Assembly: GCA_020636475.1 (NCBI GenBank)
Contig: JACJXU010000009.1
Location: forward strand, 70,580-134,579
Length of the DNA: 64,000 nucleotides
Source: Chitinophagales bacterium
Lineage (GTDB): Bacteria > Bacteroidota > Bacteroidia > Chitinophagales > UBA2359
Direction: 5' to 3'
In this document: positions 9,193 to 18,607 of the stretch, piece by piece
How positions within the stretch are numbered: the stretch's first letter is position 1
How the letters are laid out: every line of letters starts with the position of its first letter
Translations under genes and position numbers: made by a program
The notes under the pieces: generated by a model
Databases searched by the model: none
The model's input: the letters and a program-made list of their open reading frames with translations, nothing else
What the model was told of the DNA's origin: nothing

Positions 9193-9780
9193 ATGACTCC
9201 GGAGCGCAAAGAAAAACTTTGGAAAGTTATCCGAAAAAGACAAAAAAACCTCGCCGTAGTTTTAGAAAACATACAAGACCCGCACAATATTTTTGCTTGT
9301 TTGCGTAGTTGCGATGCCGTAGGCGTAAACAACATTTACATCATACATCCAACATTTAATATTGCCGATTTGTCCACAATGGGAAAGCGCAGTTCTGCCG
9401 GCGCGAAAAAGTGGCTAAATATTCATGTTTTTCGGGAAGTAGTTCCTGCTTTTGCAGCAATACGACAACATATTGAGCGGATTTATACTACAAACATTAC
9501 CGAAAACGCCGTTAGTTTATACCAACTAAACTTAGCGAAATCTATTGCCTTGGTTTTTGGCAACGAAAGGGTAGGCGTAAGCGACGAAGCTTGCCAACTC
9601 GCCGATGGAAATTTTGTTATACCACAGGCGGGAATGATACAAAGCCTAAATATTTCGGTGGCTTGTGCTGTGAGTTTGTACGAAGCCTATCGTCAGCGCA
9701 ACGAAAAAGGCATGTACCAAGAAAGTTCCTATTCTCCACAAGAACTTCAATCTATGTTTTTAGACTGGAAACAACGCTAA
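9193..9780 (+). CDS. trmH: TrmH-like tRNA 2'-O-methyltransferase (SpoU family)
   Basis: This 195-residue SPOUT enzyme begins with a charged helix (TPERKEKLWKVIRKRQKNLA) and then VLENIQDPHNIFACLRSCDA, the conserved SpoU motif 1. Motif 2 is ALVFGNERVGVSDEA and motif 3 is VIPQAGMIQSLNISVACAVS. The arrangement is that of TrmH, which methylates the ribose of G18 in tRNA using S-adenosylmethionine. The target is inferred from family resemblance. It ends 5 bp from the convergent TerB-like gene. Confidence 0.85.
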   Translation: MTPERKEKLWKVIRKRQKNLAVVLENIQDPHNIFACLRSCDAVGVNNIYIIHPTFNIADLSTMGKRSSAGAKKWLNIHVFREVVPAFAAIRQHIERIYTTNITENAVSLYQLNLAKSIALVFGNERVGVSDEACQLADGNFVIPQAGMIQSLNISVACAVSLYEAYRQRNEKGMYQESSYSPQELQSMFLDWKQR

Positions 9781-9785
9781 AAAAA

Positions 9786-10235
9786 TTATTTTATAGGGTT
9801 TAGCATAGGCAAGCCAATCATTTCTTCTTCTTTGGGACCCGTAGCAAAATAACCTAAAAATCCACCATCAGATTCTGCCACATGCTTGGCAAAAGACAAA
9901 AAGCTGGTGTACAGTTCAAAAGCCATTACAGGATTCATTTTTGCTAAGATAGAATTTAGTTTTTCCAGTTCCGAAACTAAGGCATCTTTACCGTTTTTTA
10001 GTAAAAAAGCAGTAAAAAAGTTTAATCTTTCTTCATAATGAAGCCCCACTTGTTTGTAATATTCATTTAATTCTGCGGGACCATCGTACATACGGAATTT
10101 TACAACTTTTTCTGACCAAGCCGTTTCTTTTGTATCAATATTGCCATCAGCATTGGCAATATACAAGGTAATTAAAGGAATTGCATCTACAATCTGTTGC
10201 CTTTCATTTTCATTAAGATTGCTATAATAGTGCAT
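9786..10235 (-). CDS. hypothetical protein, weakly TerB-like
   Basis: This 149-residue all-helical soluble protein has no signal peptide. The segment IPLITLYIANADGNIDTKET (about residues 20-39) resembles the first helices and acidic loop of TerB-like domains, which bind divalent metal in tellurite-resistance and stress proteins. The resemblance is modest and no other ter gene is present. The gene is monocistronic, convergent with trmH and divergent from the DUF2807 gene. Confidence 0.55.
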   Translation of the reverse strand: MHYYSNLNENERQQIVDAIPLITLYIANADGNIDTKETAWSEKVVKFRMYDGPAELNEYYKQVGLHYEERLNFFTAFLLKNGKDALVSELEKLNSILAKMNPVMAFELYTSFLSFAKHVAESDGGFLGYFATGPKEEEMIGLPMLNPIK

Positions 10236-10432
10236 ATAAGTCGTTAAATGGTTAGTGAAAAGAGAAAATTTTTCTGCAAAGAAATAAAAAATTGACGGAA
10301 TAAAATAAAAAAATAAATTTTATCGAAAGGAATAAAAAATGTTCTCTGAAACTTTTTATAGGCAATAAACGTATAAGTGTTATATTCGGTAACTTTTTTC
10401 TATTTCATAGAAGAAAATAAAATAAAACACTT

Positions 10433-11158
10433 ATGCAAAACTTAAAAATCTTATTATCAGTTCTAATTTTAATGCTTGTAATGTCTCAAGCTAATTTTGC
10501 CCAAAACAAAACCCTGAAGGGCAATGGAAATGTCGTAAAAAAACACATTGATACCGGAACTTTTAGCGAATTGGAAATTGATGGCATATACAATGTGTAT
10601 TTAAGTCAGGGAAACAAGGAATCGGTAGAAATATATTTTGACGAAAACCTACAAGAAATTGTTTCGGTGAGCAATAAAAACCACCAACTCAATATTCATT
10701 GGAAAGATGGCTATACTATTAATGAATACACTAAAATGGAGGTATATATTACGCTTACAAAAATTGATAAACTGGATATAGATGGCGTTGGTAATATTTA
10801 TTGCCAAAATACACTTCATTTAAACGATTTGAAATTGGAGTTGGAAGGCGTAGGAAATACCAAACTAAATATTGTGTGCCACGACCTGAGCGCCAATGTA
10901 GCTGCCGTAGGAAATATTAATTTTGAAGGAAAAGCAACTAATTTTACGATTGAAAACTCGGGTGTCGGCAATTTGCGGGCATATGATTTTATTGCACAAA
11001 ATACAAAAGTGAACAGCTCGGGTATTGGCAATGTTGAAATTTATGCCCAAAAAAATCTAAATATTGATTGCTCCGGCATTGGCAATATACGCTACAAAGG
11101 CAATCCCGAAGTAGTGAATATAGAAAAAGATGGTATCGGCAAAGTGGAAAAAATGTAA
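10433..11158 (+). CDS. DUF2807 (GIN-domain) secreted protein
   Basis: This 241-residue protein has a signal peptide (about residues 1-24, ending SQANFAQ) and a beta-solenoid-like body. Its body repeats V/I-G-N at regular spacing (GVGNIYCQN, GVGNTKLN, AVGNINFEG, GVGNLRAY, GIGNVEIY, GIGNIRYKG). This is the DUF2807 'putative auto-transporter adhesin, head GIN domain' family, common and of unknown role in Bacteroidota. It is probably periplasmic or surface-exposed. Confidence 0.88.
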   Translation: MQNLKILLSVLILMLVMSQANFAQNKTLKGNGNVVKKHIDTGTFSELEIDGIYNVYLSQGNKESVEIYFDENLQEIVSVSNKNHQLNIHWKDGYTINEYTKMEVYITLTKIDKLDIDGVGNIYCQNTLHLNDLKLELEGVGNTKLNIVCHDLSANVAAVGNINFEGKATNFTIENSGVGNLRAYDFIAQNTKVNSSGIGNVEIYAQKNLNIDCSGIGNIRYKGNPEVVNIEKDGIGKVEKM

Positions 11159-11240
11159 AACATTTCTGCCAAAATCTATTCTGTAACAATTTTATTGCTA
11201 AGTTTGTTGATGTACTAAATTTATAGCAAGATTACGTTTT

Positions 11241-12824
11241 ATGAGTACATTACATATTTACGATTACGACTATGTCGTTATAGGTAGCGGTTTCGGCGGT
11301 TCTGTTTCTGCTTTGCGGCTTTCGGAGAAAGGCTACAAGGTTTTGGTAGTAGAAAAGGGGAAATGGTTTACCAAACCCGAGCATTTTCCCAAAACCAACT
11401 GGCAATTGCGCAAATGGCTGTGGATGCCAAAATTTGGATTGCAGGGCTTATTCAGAATCAATGTTTTTCGCCACGTAGCTGTGTTGGGCGGCACGGGCGT
11501 GGGGGGCGGCTCTTTGGTGTATGCCAATACGCTCCCCGTTCCCAAATCGGCTTTTTTTAATTCCGGCAGTTGGAAAAATCTCTGTAATTGGGAAAATGAA
11601 TTAAAACCATTTTATGCCTTAGCCAAACGCATGTTGGGCGCGCAACAGCATCCTTACAACAGCATTAGTGAAAAAGCGATGCAAAAACTGGCGGAAGAGT
11701 TGGGCGAAAAAAATGCTTATGCCAAAACCGATGTGGCGGTATATTTTGGTAAGCCCGGCGAAACCGTTGCAGACCCTTACTTTGAAGGAAAAGGTCCTGA
11801 CCGCACAGGTTGCAATCTTTGTGGCGGTTGTATGCTCGGTTGTCGCTACAATGCAAAAAATACTTTAGACAAAAACTATTTGTACTTAGCCCAGCAGCAC
11901 GGCTGCGAAATAAAAGCCGAGCGATTGGTGTACGATGTAATACCACTAAGCGAAGACGGAACGGACGGCTACGAAGTTAAATTCCGGCAATCTACCGCCT
12001 ATTTTTCTAAAAAAGAAAGCGTAAAAACGCGCGGCGTAGTATTTTCGGGCGGTGTTTTGGGAACGATGAGCTTGTTGCTGAAATTGAAAAAAACCTCCCT
12101 GCCAAAACTTTCCAATACTTTGGGAAAAGGCGTACGCACCAATTCCGAGAGTTTGATAGGCGTGACTACTTTCGATAAAAAAACCGTTATTTCCGAAGGA
12201 ATTGCCATTGGCTCTATTGTAAATATTGATGAAAACCGTCACGTAGAACCCGTAAAATATTCTGCCGGTTCCGGAATTTGGCGACTACTTATGGCTCCGA
12301 TGGTACAAGGGAAAACGATGTTTGGGCGTTTTTTATTAATGTGTAAAGACCTTATAACTAAGCCTATAAAAAATTTGAAAGTATTTTTTGTAGATGATTG
12401 GAGCAAGCGCACCCAAATTTTGCTGTACATGGAAAGTATCGACTCTACCTTGCAGATGAAACGTTCGAGCTTGGGCTACATAAAAACGAATCTTGAAGAA
12501 GGCGAAGCTCCCACCGCGTTTAATCCTATTGCGCAAAACATTGCTCACAAAATGGAAGCCATTATTGACGGCAAGGCGATGGTGCTGGCAACCGAAACTC
12601 TGCTGGGTATTCCTACAACGGCACATATTTTGGGAGGAGCTTGTATGGGAGCTAACGCGCAAGAAGGCGTAATAGACGAAAATCATCGAGTGTACAACTA
12701 CCAAAACATGCTTATATGCGATGGCAGTATTATTTCTGCCAATATTGGTGTAAATCCGAGCTTGACGATTACGGCACTTGCCGAAAGAGCGATGACAAAA
12801 GTAGGGGAGAAGGAGAAAAATTAA
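11241..12824 (+). CDS. GMC-family FAD oxidoreductase (cholesterol oxidase-like)
   Basis: This 527-residue flavoprotein has the FAD dinucleotide loop VIGSGFGGSVSALRLSEKGY at about residues 12-31. It has the GMC segment LGGTGVGGGSLVYANTLP near residue 90 and the C-terminal DGSIISANIGVNPSLTITAL with the catalytic-site Asn-Pro region. GCNLCGGCMLGCRYNAKNT (about residues 190-208) carries four cysteines, as in the cholesterol-oxidase-like branch of the family. The enzyme probably oxidises an alcohol or sterol-like lipid; the substrate is unknown. There is no signal peptide, and no neighbouring gene on its strand points to a pathway. Confidence 0.85.
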   Translation: MSTLHIYDYDYVVIGSGFGGSVSALRLSEKGYKVLVVEKGKWFTKPEHFPKTNWQLRKWLWMPKFGLQGLFRINVFRHVAVLGGTGVGGGSLVYANTLPVPKSAFFNSGSWKNLCNWENELKPFYALAKRMLGAQQHPYNSISEKAMQKLAEELGEKNAYAKTDVAVYFGKPGETVADPYFEGKGPDRTGCNLCGGCMLGCRYNAKNTLDKNYLYLAQQHGCEIKAERLVYDVIPLSEDGTDGYEVKFRQSTAYFSKKESVKTRGVVFSGGVLGTMSLLLKLKKTSLPKLSNTLGKGVRTNSESLIGVTTFDKKTVISEGIAIGSIVNIDENRHVEPVKYSAGSGIWRLLMAPMVQGKTMFGRFLLMCKDLITKPIKNLKVFFVDDWSKRTQILLYMESIDSTLQMKRSSLGYIKTNLEEGEAPTAFNPIAQNIAHKMEAIIDGKAMVLATETLLGIPTTAHILGGACMGANAQEGVIDENHRVYNYQNMLICDGSIISANIGVNPSLTITALAERAMTKVGEKEKN

Positions 12825-12854
12825 ATCCCAAACAATTATTAACACTTTTTTATG

Positions 12855-12862
12855 TATTTTTG
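12855..12862 (+). promoter_or_regulatory. candidate -7 element upstream of the HAD/FGE gene
   Basis: TATTTTTG matches the TAnnTTTG -7 consensus of Bacteroidota promoters and lies 31 bases before the ATG at 12894. I do not see a matching TTTG at the -33 distance, so this is a weak call. Confidence 0.3.
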
Positions 12863-12893
12863 CTAATTAAAACAATCTTTTTAACAACATAGT

Positions 12894-14691
12894 ATGAAAC
12901 AAGAAAACATATTATTAATTTCGTTGTTATTAATAAACATAATGTCTTGTCAAAATCAAAATAATATTTCGGAAAAAGATGCCTTGCCATCATTTAATTT
13001 CGGCATAGCCAAGCAAAATATTGTATCGTTTATACAAATGATAACAGACGAAAACAGTACCGAATATGTAGCACCCGAAGATAGAGTTGCTGTGTTTGAC
13101 AACGATGGAACACTTTGGGTAGAGCAGCCGCTCCCTTCACAAATTTATTTTACTTTTGATAGACTCAAAGAACTCGCAAAAACGGAGCCAGATCTGGCAA
13201 ACGAAATGCCTTACAAAGCCGTAGTGGATAACGATATGGCGGCAATAGCTCATTTTACAAAAGAAAATGTAGTGAAAATTGTAGGCAAGGCAAATGAAAT
13301 AGATAATGTAACTAAATTTTATAGTGCAATATTGGTTACAAACTGCCAAACATCCCGTACTACACCAAAAATATACCGATTTGGTCTATCAGCCTATGCT
13401 GGAATTGTTGGATTATCTGCGAAAAAATGACTTCAAAATCTATATTGTATCGGGCGGAAGCCAGGAGTTTATGCAGGCTTGGGCACCAGAAATTTATGGC
13501 ATACCTACCGAAAACATTATTGGTACTACCTTTAAAAGAGAAGCCGTAGCCAGTGGAGATTCCATTAATACAAACAATAGTGTGCCGCACAAGCACACAA
13601 CTTCCAGCGAAAACCACACTTGTATTATTACAGATAATTTGATGGGTAAGGCGGCGTTAGACAGCAGTTTTTTGGCAAAAATAAAAGTTATTGAAACAGA
13701 CCCCAAACAAGCCATATCTACCGAAGGTATGGTACTTATAAAAGGCGGAACGTTTGCTATGGGCGGCGACCAAGCTGAAGGTTTTGAAAACATGCCCAAA
13801 ACCGCTTTGGCACAAGGCGATGAATTTCCTAAGCACAAAGTTCAGGTTTCGGATTTTTATATGGACGAACACGAAGTGACAGTAGGGGAGTACCGCACAT
13901 TTGTAATGGCTACCGGCTACAAAACTGTGGCAGAGCAAGATATAAACTGGGAAGAACTAAAAAAACAACTACCGCCCGGCACACCCAAACCAGATGAAAA
14001 TATGCTCAAAGCCGGCGCGATGGTGTTTCATTATGTGCCGGATAGTGTAGATAAAGAATCTTTGAGCAACTGGTGGACTTATACGGCAGGCGTAAACTGG
14101 AAAAATCCTGATGGAACACAGCCCCAAATAGACGATATACTGCGCCAACCCGTTACACAAGTTTCGTGGTACGATGCTTTGGCGTATGCCAAATGGGTAG
14201 GAAAACGCTTGCCCACCGAAGCAGAATTTGAGTACGCTATGCGCGCGGGAAAAAACAATACCATGTACCCTTGGGGCAACGAAAAAATTTCGCATGACAA
14301 ACAATACGGCAATTTTTTGCAGGGCAATTTTCCTTACAACAATACGGCAGAAGACGGTTTTATGGGCATTGCGCCCGTAAAGCAATTTCCGCCCAATGCG
14401 TATGGATTGTACGATATAGCAGGCAATGTATGGGAATGGACCTCCGATTGGTACAGCCCTTTGTACTACAAAAATTTATCGGAAAAAGATACTGTAACAA
14501 TCAATCCACAAGGACCGCAAAAAAGTATGGAAATATACGACCAGTATGCCATAAATAAAGTCGTGAAAGGGGGCTCATTTTTGTGTAATGACAGTTGGTG
14601 TTCGGGCTATCGAAATTCTCGCAGAATGCGCCTAAGTCCCGACTCTGGCATGCAGCATTTGGGGTTTCGATTGGTGAGAGATGTGGAGTAA
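12894..14691 (+). pseudogene. HAD-phosphatase / formylglycine-generating-enzyme composite lipoprotein, frameshifted
   Basis: Two overlapping frames (12894-13430 and from about 13321 to 14691) encode one composite protein. The first starts with a lipoprotein signal (Cys19 in NIMSCQ) and a HAD motif I (VAVFDNDGTLWVEQPLP). The second continues the HAD domain (TAKHPVLHQKYTDLVYQPML, then IYIVSGGSQEF) and passes into a formylglycine-generating-enzyme/sulfatase-modifying-factor domain from MVLIKGGTFAMGGD to the end. GGSFLCNDSWC keeps both cysteines of the copper site of true FGE enzymes. Removing one T from the TTTT at 13317-13320 would join the frames as KFIVQYWLQTAKHP and give 598 residues. The late HAD motif (GNSDGD type) is missing at the junction, so the HAD half is probably not a complete phosphatase. 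The frameshift may be real or a homopolymer error. Confidence 0.8.
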
Positions 14692-14720
14692 ATTTATATA
14701 TTGTTTTTTTCGTTAAAAAT

Positions 14721-15038
14721 TTGGTATTAGCTTCAATAACATAGATTGGTATTAGCTTCAATAACATAGATTGGTATTAGCTTCAATAACATAGATTGGT
14801 ATTAGCTTCAATAACATAGATTGGTATTAGCTTCAATAACATAGATTGGTATTAGCTTCAATAACATAGATTGGTATTAGCTTCAATAACATAGATTGGT
14901 ATTAGCTTCAATAACATAGATTGGTATTAGCTTCAATAACATAGATTGGTATTAGCTTCAATAACATAGATTGGTATTAGCTTCATTAACATAGATTGGT
15001 AATATAACATAGATTGGTATTAGCTTCAATAACATAGA
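14721..15038. repeat. 25-bp tandem repeat array (13 units)
   Basis: The unit begins TTGGTATTAGCTTCAATAAC and ends with five further bases (ATAGA). Ten consecutive copies from 14721 to 14970 look identical. The eleventh (14971-14995) has one A-to-T change, the twelfth (14996-15013) has lost 7 bases, and the thirteenth (15014-15038) is again perfect. There are no spacers, so this is not CRISPR. A unit of 25 does not keep a reading frame, and stops occur within it on both strands. Each unit has a short dyad (TATT ... AATA around GCTTC). The array fills the gap between the converging FGE-composite and rRNA-methyltransferase genes. Confidence 0.97.
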
Positions 15039-15114
15039 AGGGAAGTAGAAAAAATTGCCATGAAAGTATTTATTAGAGTCTTAAAAATTTCAATTTAACA
15101 TAATATTAATTATT

Positions 15115-16506
15115 TTACAAATTGCTATCCCTAAAATTTCGCTGGATAAGCCGCCATTCGTTGGGATAATAATTGTTTATCCGTTCTGATAAAATTTTAA
15201 TCCAGCCCACATTATTTTTTTTATAAGAAACTGTGTACCAGCCATTTGCAAAATTATTCGCCGTAATAAAATGCGTTTCCTTGCGCAAAAACATTTCTGC
15301 CTGTTCGTCCTCAAGTTCAATACGATTCGCCAAAATCCCCAAATCACTGCGCAAAGCAGCCGCCGCCGCCGGAACAAAACTTTTTCCTTTAATAACGCCC
15401 AAATCAGTGATAATTTTGAGCGGAATTTGCATTTCCTCAAACAACAGATAATCCTCCCAAAATTGCATCGGAATTTGCTTTATCGTTTCCTTAAAACGAA
15501 CATACGCATACGCCTCTATCGCTTCAAACCATTCGGAAAGCAATTTCTTTTCCGCGCTATTTAACATAATATTATTATGTCTTCGATTTTTTGCTTGCTT
15601 ATTATCTATATTGTTTACAGCCGTTTTTTGTTGCAAAACACCTATAAAAAATCCTTCTCCTTGCACCAAATGCGGCATTGCAGCATACGCATACAAATTA
15701 TCCGTTTCCGTTGTCGAAATATTCCATTTAGGTAATATATTAAGTTTAATTGATTGATAATCATAATTTTGTGCTATATGCGCAAGCTGGTTTTCGTTTT
15801 CTTCGGCATTGTAAGTACAAGTGCTGTACACCAAATAGCCACCTTCTGCCACCAAAGTTGCTGCCACATCAATTATTTGCTTTTGCCGCAAAGCGCAACT
15901 CCTCACATGCTCCGGCGACCAATCGTTTATGGCTTGTGCATCTTTGCGAAACATTCCCTCACCGGAGCAAGGCGCATCGACCAACACTACATCGAAATAC
16001 CCTTTCAAGGGCAAAAATTTTTCCGGCGCGTGGCGACTGAGAAAAACATTGCTTCTCCCCCACTTTTGTAAATTGTAGAGCAATATATCTGCCCGTTTGG
16101 GAACCATTTCATTGGAAATCAGCAAGTCATCTTCCTTTATCAAGGAAAGCATGTGTGTAGATTTTCCGCCCGGCGCAGCGCATAAGTCTAATATTTTCAG
16201 CGGTTTATCTATGCTTTTTTTTATTTGACTAAAAGCCACTCCCAACAACATGCTCGATGCTTCCTGCACATAATACGCGCCTGCATGAAACAAAGGGTCT
16301 TTTGCAAAAATAGGTCGCTCCGCTAAATAAAATCCTTCTTTTTCCCAAGGAACAGCTGTTTTTTCGCCGATAATTGCCGCATTTTTGTAGGGATTAAAGC
16401 GAATACTGGTGGGTATATCTTTTTCGAGCGATTGCATAAACGCAAGATAATCCGACCCCAATTTTCCCTGCATTTGCCGACAAAACGCTTCCGGTAAGTG
16501 CTTCAT
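15115..16506 (-). CDS. RsmF/NSUN-type rRNA (cytosine-C5) methyltransferase
   Basis: This 463-residue protein has the Rossmann methyltransferase core of the RsmB/RsmF/NSUN family. SAM-binding motif I is LDLCAAPGGKSTHMLSL. Two catalytic cysteines sit in DAPCSGEGMFRKD (motif IV) and VYSTCTYNAEENE (motif VI). YYVQEASSMLLGV upstream is also typical. The long C-terminal extension (about 160 residues) is the PUA-like/RsmF C-terminal region. The family makes m5C in 16S rRNA, and RsmF modifies C1407. The gene starts 1 bp from the E1 dehydrogenase stop, so the two are in one operon. Confidence 0.9.
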   Translation of the reverse strand: MKHLPEAFCRQMQGKLGSDYLAFMQSLEKDIPTSIRFNPYKNAAIIGEKTAVPWEKEGFYLAERPIFAKDPLFHAGAYYVQEASSMLLGVAFSQIKKSIDKPLKILDLCAAPGGKSTHMLSLIKEDDLLISNEMVPKRADILLYNLQKWGRSNVFLSRHAPEKFLPLKGYFDVVLVDAPCSGEGMFRKDAQAINDWSPEHVRSCALRQKQIIDVAATLVAEGGYLVYSTCTYNAEENENQLAHIAQNYDYQSIKLNILPKWNISTTETDNLYAYAAMPHLVQGEGFFIGVLQQKTAVNNIDNKQAKNRRHNNIMLNSAEKKLLSEWFEAIEAYAYVRFKETIKQIPMQFWEDYLLFEEMQIPLKIITDLGVIKGKSFVPAAAAALRSDLGILANRIELEDEQAEMFLRKETHFITANNFANGWYTVSYKKNNVGWIKILSERINNYYPNEWRLIQRNFRDSNL

Positions 16507-16507
16507 T

Positions 16508-18577
16508 TTACCAGTTTAATAGATTTTCTATGGCAGTAGCCACTTTCTCAATAGATGGAATTATACGCGCTTCGAGTACAGAATTGAGGGGAATGGCGGG
16601 AAGATTTTCCGAACCAATTACTTGAACGGGCGCGTCTAAATTGCGAAAACAATTTCCTTGAATATTACCTGCTAAGGCTTGCGCAAAACTATTTTGCACG
16701 GGCTCTTCCGTAACAATAAGACAACGATTGTATTGCTTTACCAGCGCGAAAATGCTTGTCGTATCCAAAGGATTTAAACTGCGCAAATCGAAAATACCTA
16801 CCCTACGAGGAAATTTTTTGCTCGCATTCAACGCCCAATGTACGCCCATTCCGTAAGTGACTACCAAAACGACATTTTCTTTTGCAAGTATTTCATTATC
16901 AACCGTTTGCACTACTCTACCCTTGCCCAATGGCACGATATAATCTTCGTCCGGCTCAATGTTTTGGGCATTTTCCGTACCTTTTATTTTACTCCAATAC
17001 AAGCCTTTGTGTTCAAAAATAACTACCGGATTGGGGTCGTAATACGCTGCTTTGAGCAAACCTTTTAAGTCTGCGCCACAACTCGGATACGCAATTTTTA
17101 CCCCGCGAATATTGCTCACCACCGACTCTACGCTGCTGCTGTGATACGGACCGCCGCTGCCATACGCACCAATAGGCACGCGAATAACGCAACTCGCCGT
17201 CCATTTTCCATTGGTAAGATAATGGGCGCGGCTCAGTTCGGTAAACAATTGATTGAGTCCGGGCCAAATGTAATCGGCAAACTGCACTTCTACAATGGGT
17301 TTTAGTCCTACTGCCGACATTCCTACGGTGCTGCCAATGATAAACGCTTCTTGGATAGGCGTATTAAAAACGCGCTCATCGCCAAATTTTTCGGCTAAAG
17401 TAGCAGCTTCTCTAAAAACACCGCCCAGCCTTCTGCCTACATCTTGCCCGTAAAGCAAACATTCGGGGTGCTGGCGCATCAGTTCTTCAATGCCAAACAA
17501 GGCGCAATCCACCATTACTTTGGTTTTCTTATCTTTTCCAACTCTTTTGCCCTTTTCTTGCGTTATTTCGGTGGGTGCATAGTCGTGCAAAAACAAATCT
17601 TCGGGCTTGGGGTCTTCGGCGTTTTTCGCTTTCTCAAAATCTTCATCAATTTGTTTAATGCATTGATTATCAATTATTTGCAATTCTTTTTTTGTAATCC
17701 CGTTTGCCAATAAACAATTTACAAACAAAGGAAAAGGGTCACGCTTTATTTGTTCTTCTAAATCATCGCGATACCACTCTTTGCGCACGCCACTGGTGTG
17801 GTGATTGAGCAAAGGAACATTTGCGTGTAACAGAACAGGTCCTTTTCTCTGGCGCGTATATTGTATTGCTTCGGCTACGGTTTGGTACGAAGTCGGAAAA
17901 TCTGTTCCGTCAATACTCCACACTTTCATTCCTTTAAAACCTTTTGCGTATTCGGCGGCATTCATTGCCCGAATTTCGGCAGCATTGGCAGAAATATCCC
18001 AACCATTGTCTTGTACCAGATAAATAATAGGCAATTTTTTGAGTACTGCCATCTGAAATGCTTCGGCAACTTCGCCTTCGGTAACGCTGGCATCGCCCAA
18101 GGAGCAAACTACAATGGGTTTGTATTTTACATTATCGCCTAATTTAAAAATATCTTTAAAACGCATTCCCAAAGCTGCTCCACTTGCCGGAATAGCTTGC
18201 ATACCCGTAGCAGATGACTGATGGGGAATTTTGGGTTTGTGGGGGTCGTTCAAACTCGGATGACCATAATATGTTCTGCCGCCGGAAAAAATATCGTCTT
18301 TTTTGGCAAATAATTGCAGCATTAGTTCGTAAGGCGTGCAGCCTATTGACAGAAGCATTGCATCATCGCGATAGTAAGGATACACGTAGTCGTAGTGTTG
18401 CAGTTGCATCCCTACGGCTATTTGAATAATTTCGTGACCGCGCGAGGTGGCGTGTACGTATTTTGAAACTAACTTAAAGTTTTGTTCGTATTTTTCGGTT
18501 AAATATTTGGCGGAAAATAAATATTGGTAAGTTTTTAATAAGATTTGGGGAGAGATGTTTGTTTTTGATGCCGTCAT
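16508..18577 (-). CDS. fused 2-oxoacid dehydrogenase E1 component (alpha + beta)
   Basis: This 689-residue protein joins the alpha and beta subunits of a thiamine-diphosphate-dependent 2-oxoacid dehydrogenase E1. The alpha half (about residues 1-325) carries the ThDP/Mg site VCSLGDASVTEGEVAEAFQM ending in QDN. The beta half (from about residue 355) starts with MVDCALFGIEELMRQHPECL and has GRRLGGVF, FNTPIQEAFIIGSTVGMSAV and TEEPVQNSFAQ. This fused form is common in Bacteroidota and is usually annotated as branched-chain or pyruvate-type E1. It decarboxylates the 2-oxoacid and passes the acyl group to lipoyl-E2, which links it to lipB in this window. E2 and E3 are not nearby, so the substrate is unresolved. 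Confidence 0.9.
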   Translation of the reverse strand: MTASKTNISPQILLKTYQYLFSAKYLTEKYEQNFKLVSKYVHATSRGHEIIQIAVGMQLQHYDYVYPYYRDDAMLLSIGCTPYELMLQLFAKKDDIFSGGRTYYGHPSLNDPHKPKIPHQSSATGMQAIPASGAALGMRFKDIFKLGDNVKYKPIVVCSLGDASVTEGEVAEAFQMAVLKKLPIIYLVQDNGWDISANAAEIRAMNAAEYAKGFKGMKVWSIDGTDFPTSYQTVAEAIQYTRQRKGPVLLHANVPLLNHHTSGVRKEWYRDDLEEQIKRDPFPLFVNCLLANGITKKELQIIDNQCIKQIDEDFEKAKNAEDPKPEDLFLHDYAPTEITQEKGKRVGKDKKTKVMVDCALFGIEELMRQHPECLLYGQDVGRRLGGVFREAATLAEKFGDERVFNTPIQEAFIIGSTVGMSAVGLKPIVEVQFADYIWPGLNQLFTELSRAHYLTNGKWTASCVIRVPIGAYGSGGPYHSSSVESVVSNIRGVKIAYPSCGADLKGLLKAAYYDPNPVVIFEHKGLYWSKIKGTENAQNIEPDEDYIVPLGKGRVVQTVDNEILAKENVVLVVTYGMGVHWALNASKKFPRRVGIFDLRSLNPLDTTSIFALVKQYNRCLIVTEEPVQNSFAQALAGNIQGNCFRNLDAPVQVIGSENLPAIPLNSVLEARIIPSIEKVATAIENLLNW

Positions 18578-18607
18578 AATACAAATTGCCTTTGGGGTTC
18601 AAAGATA

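Noticed and set aside
14501-14767. Antisense open frame at the FGE end and first repeat units
   Set aside because: It is the reverse of the FGE coding sequence and the tandem array, with no protein-like features.
14721-15038. Possible CRISPR array
   Set aside because: The units are contiguous with no spacers, and no cas gene is near.
16508-18577. Transketolase-type enzyme
   Set aside because: The alpha-beta order, QDN after the GDASVTEG site and the beta-half motifs fit a fused 2-oxoacid dehydrogenase E1 better.
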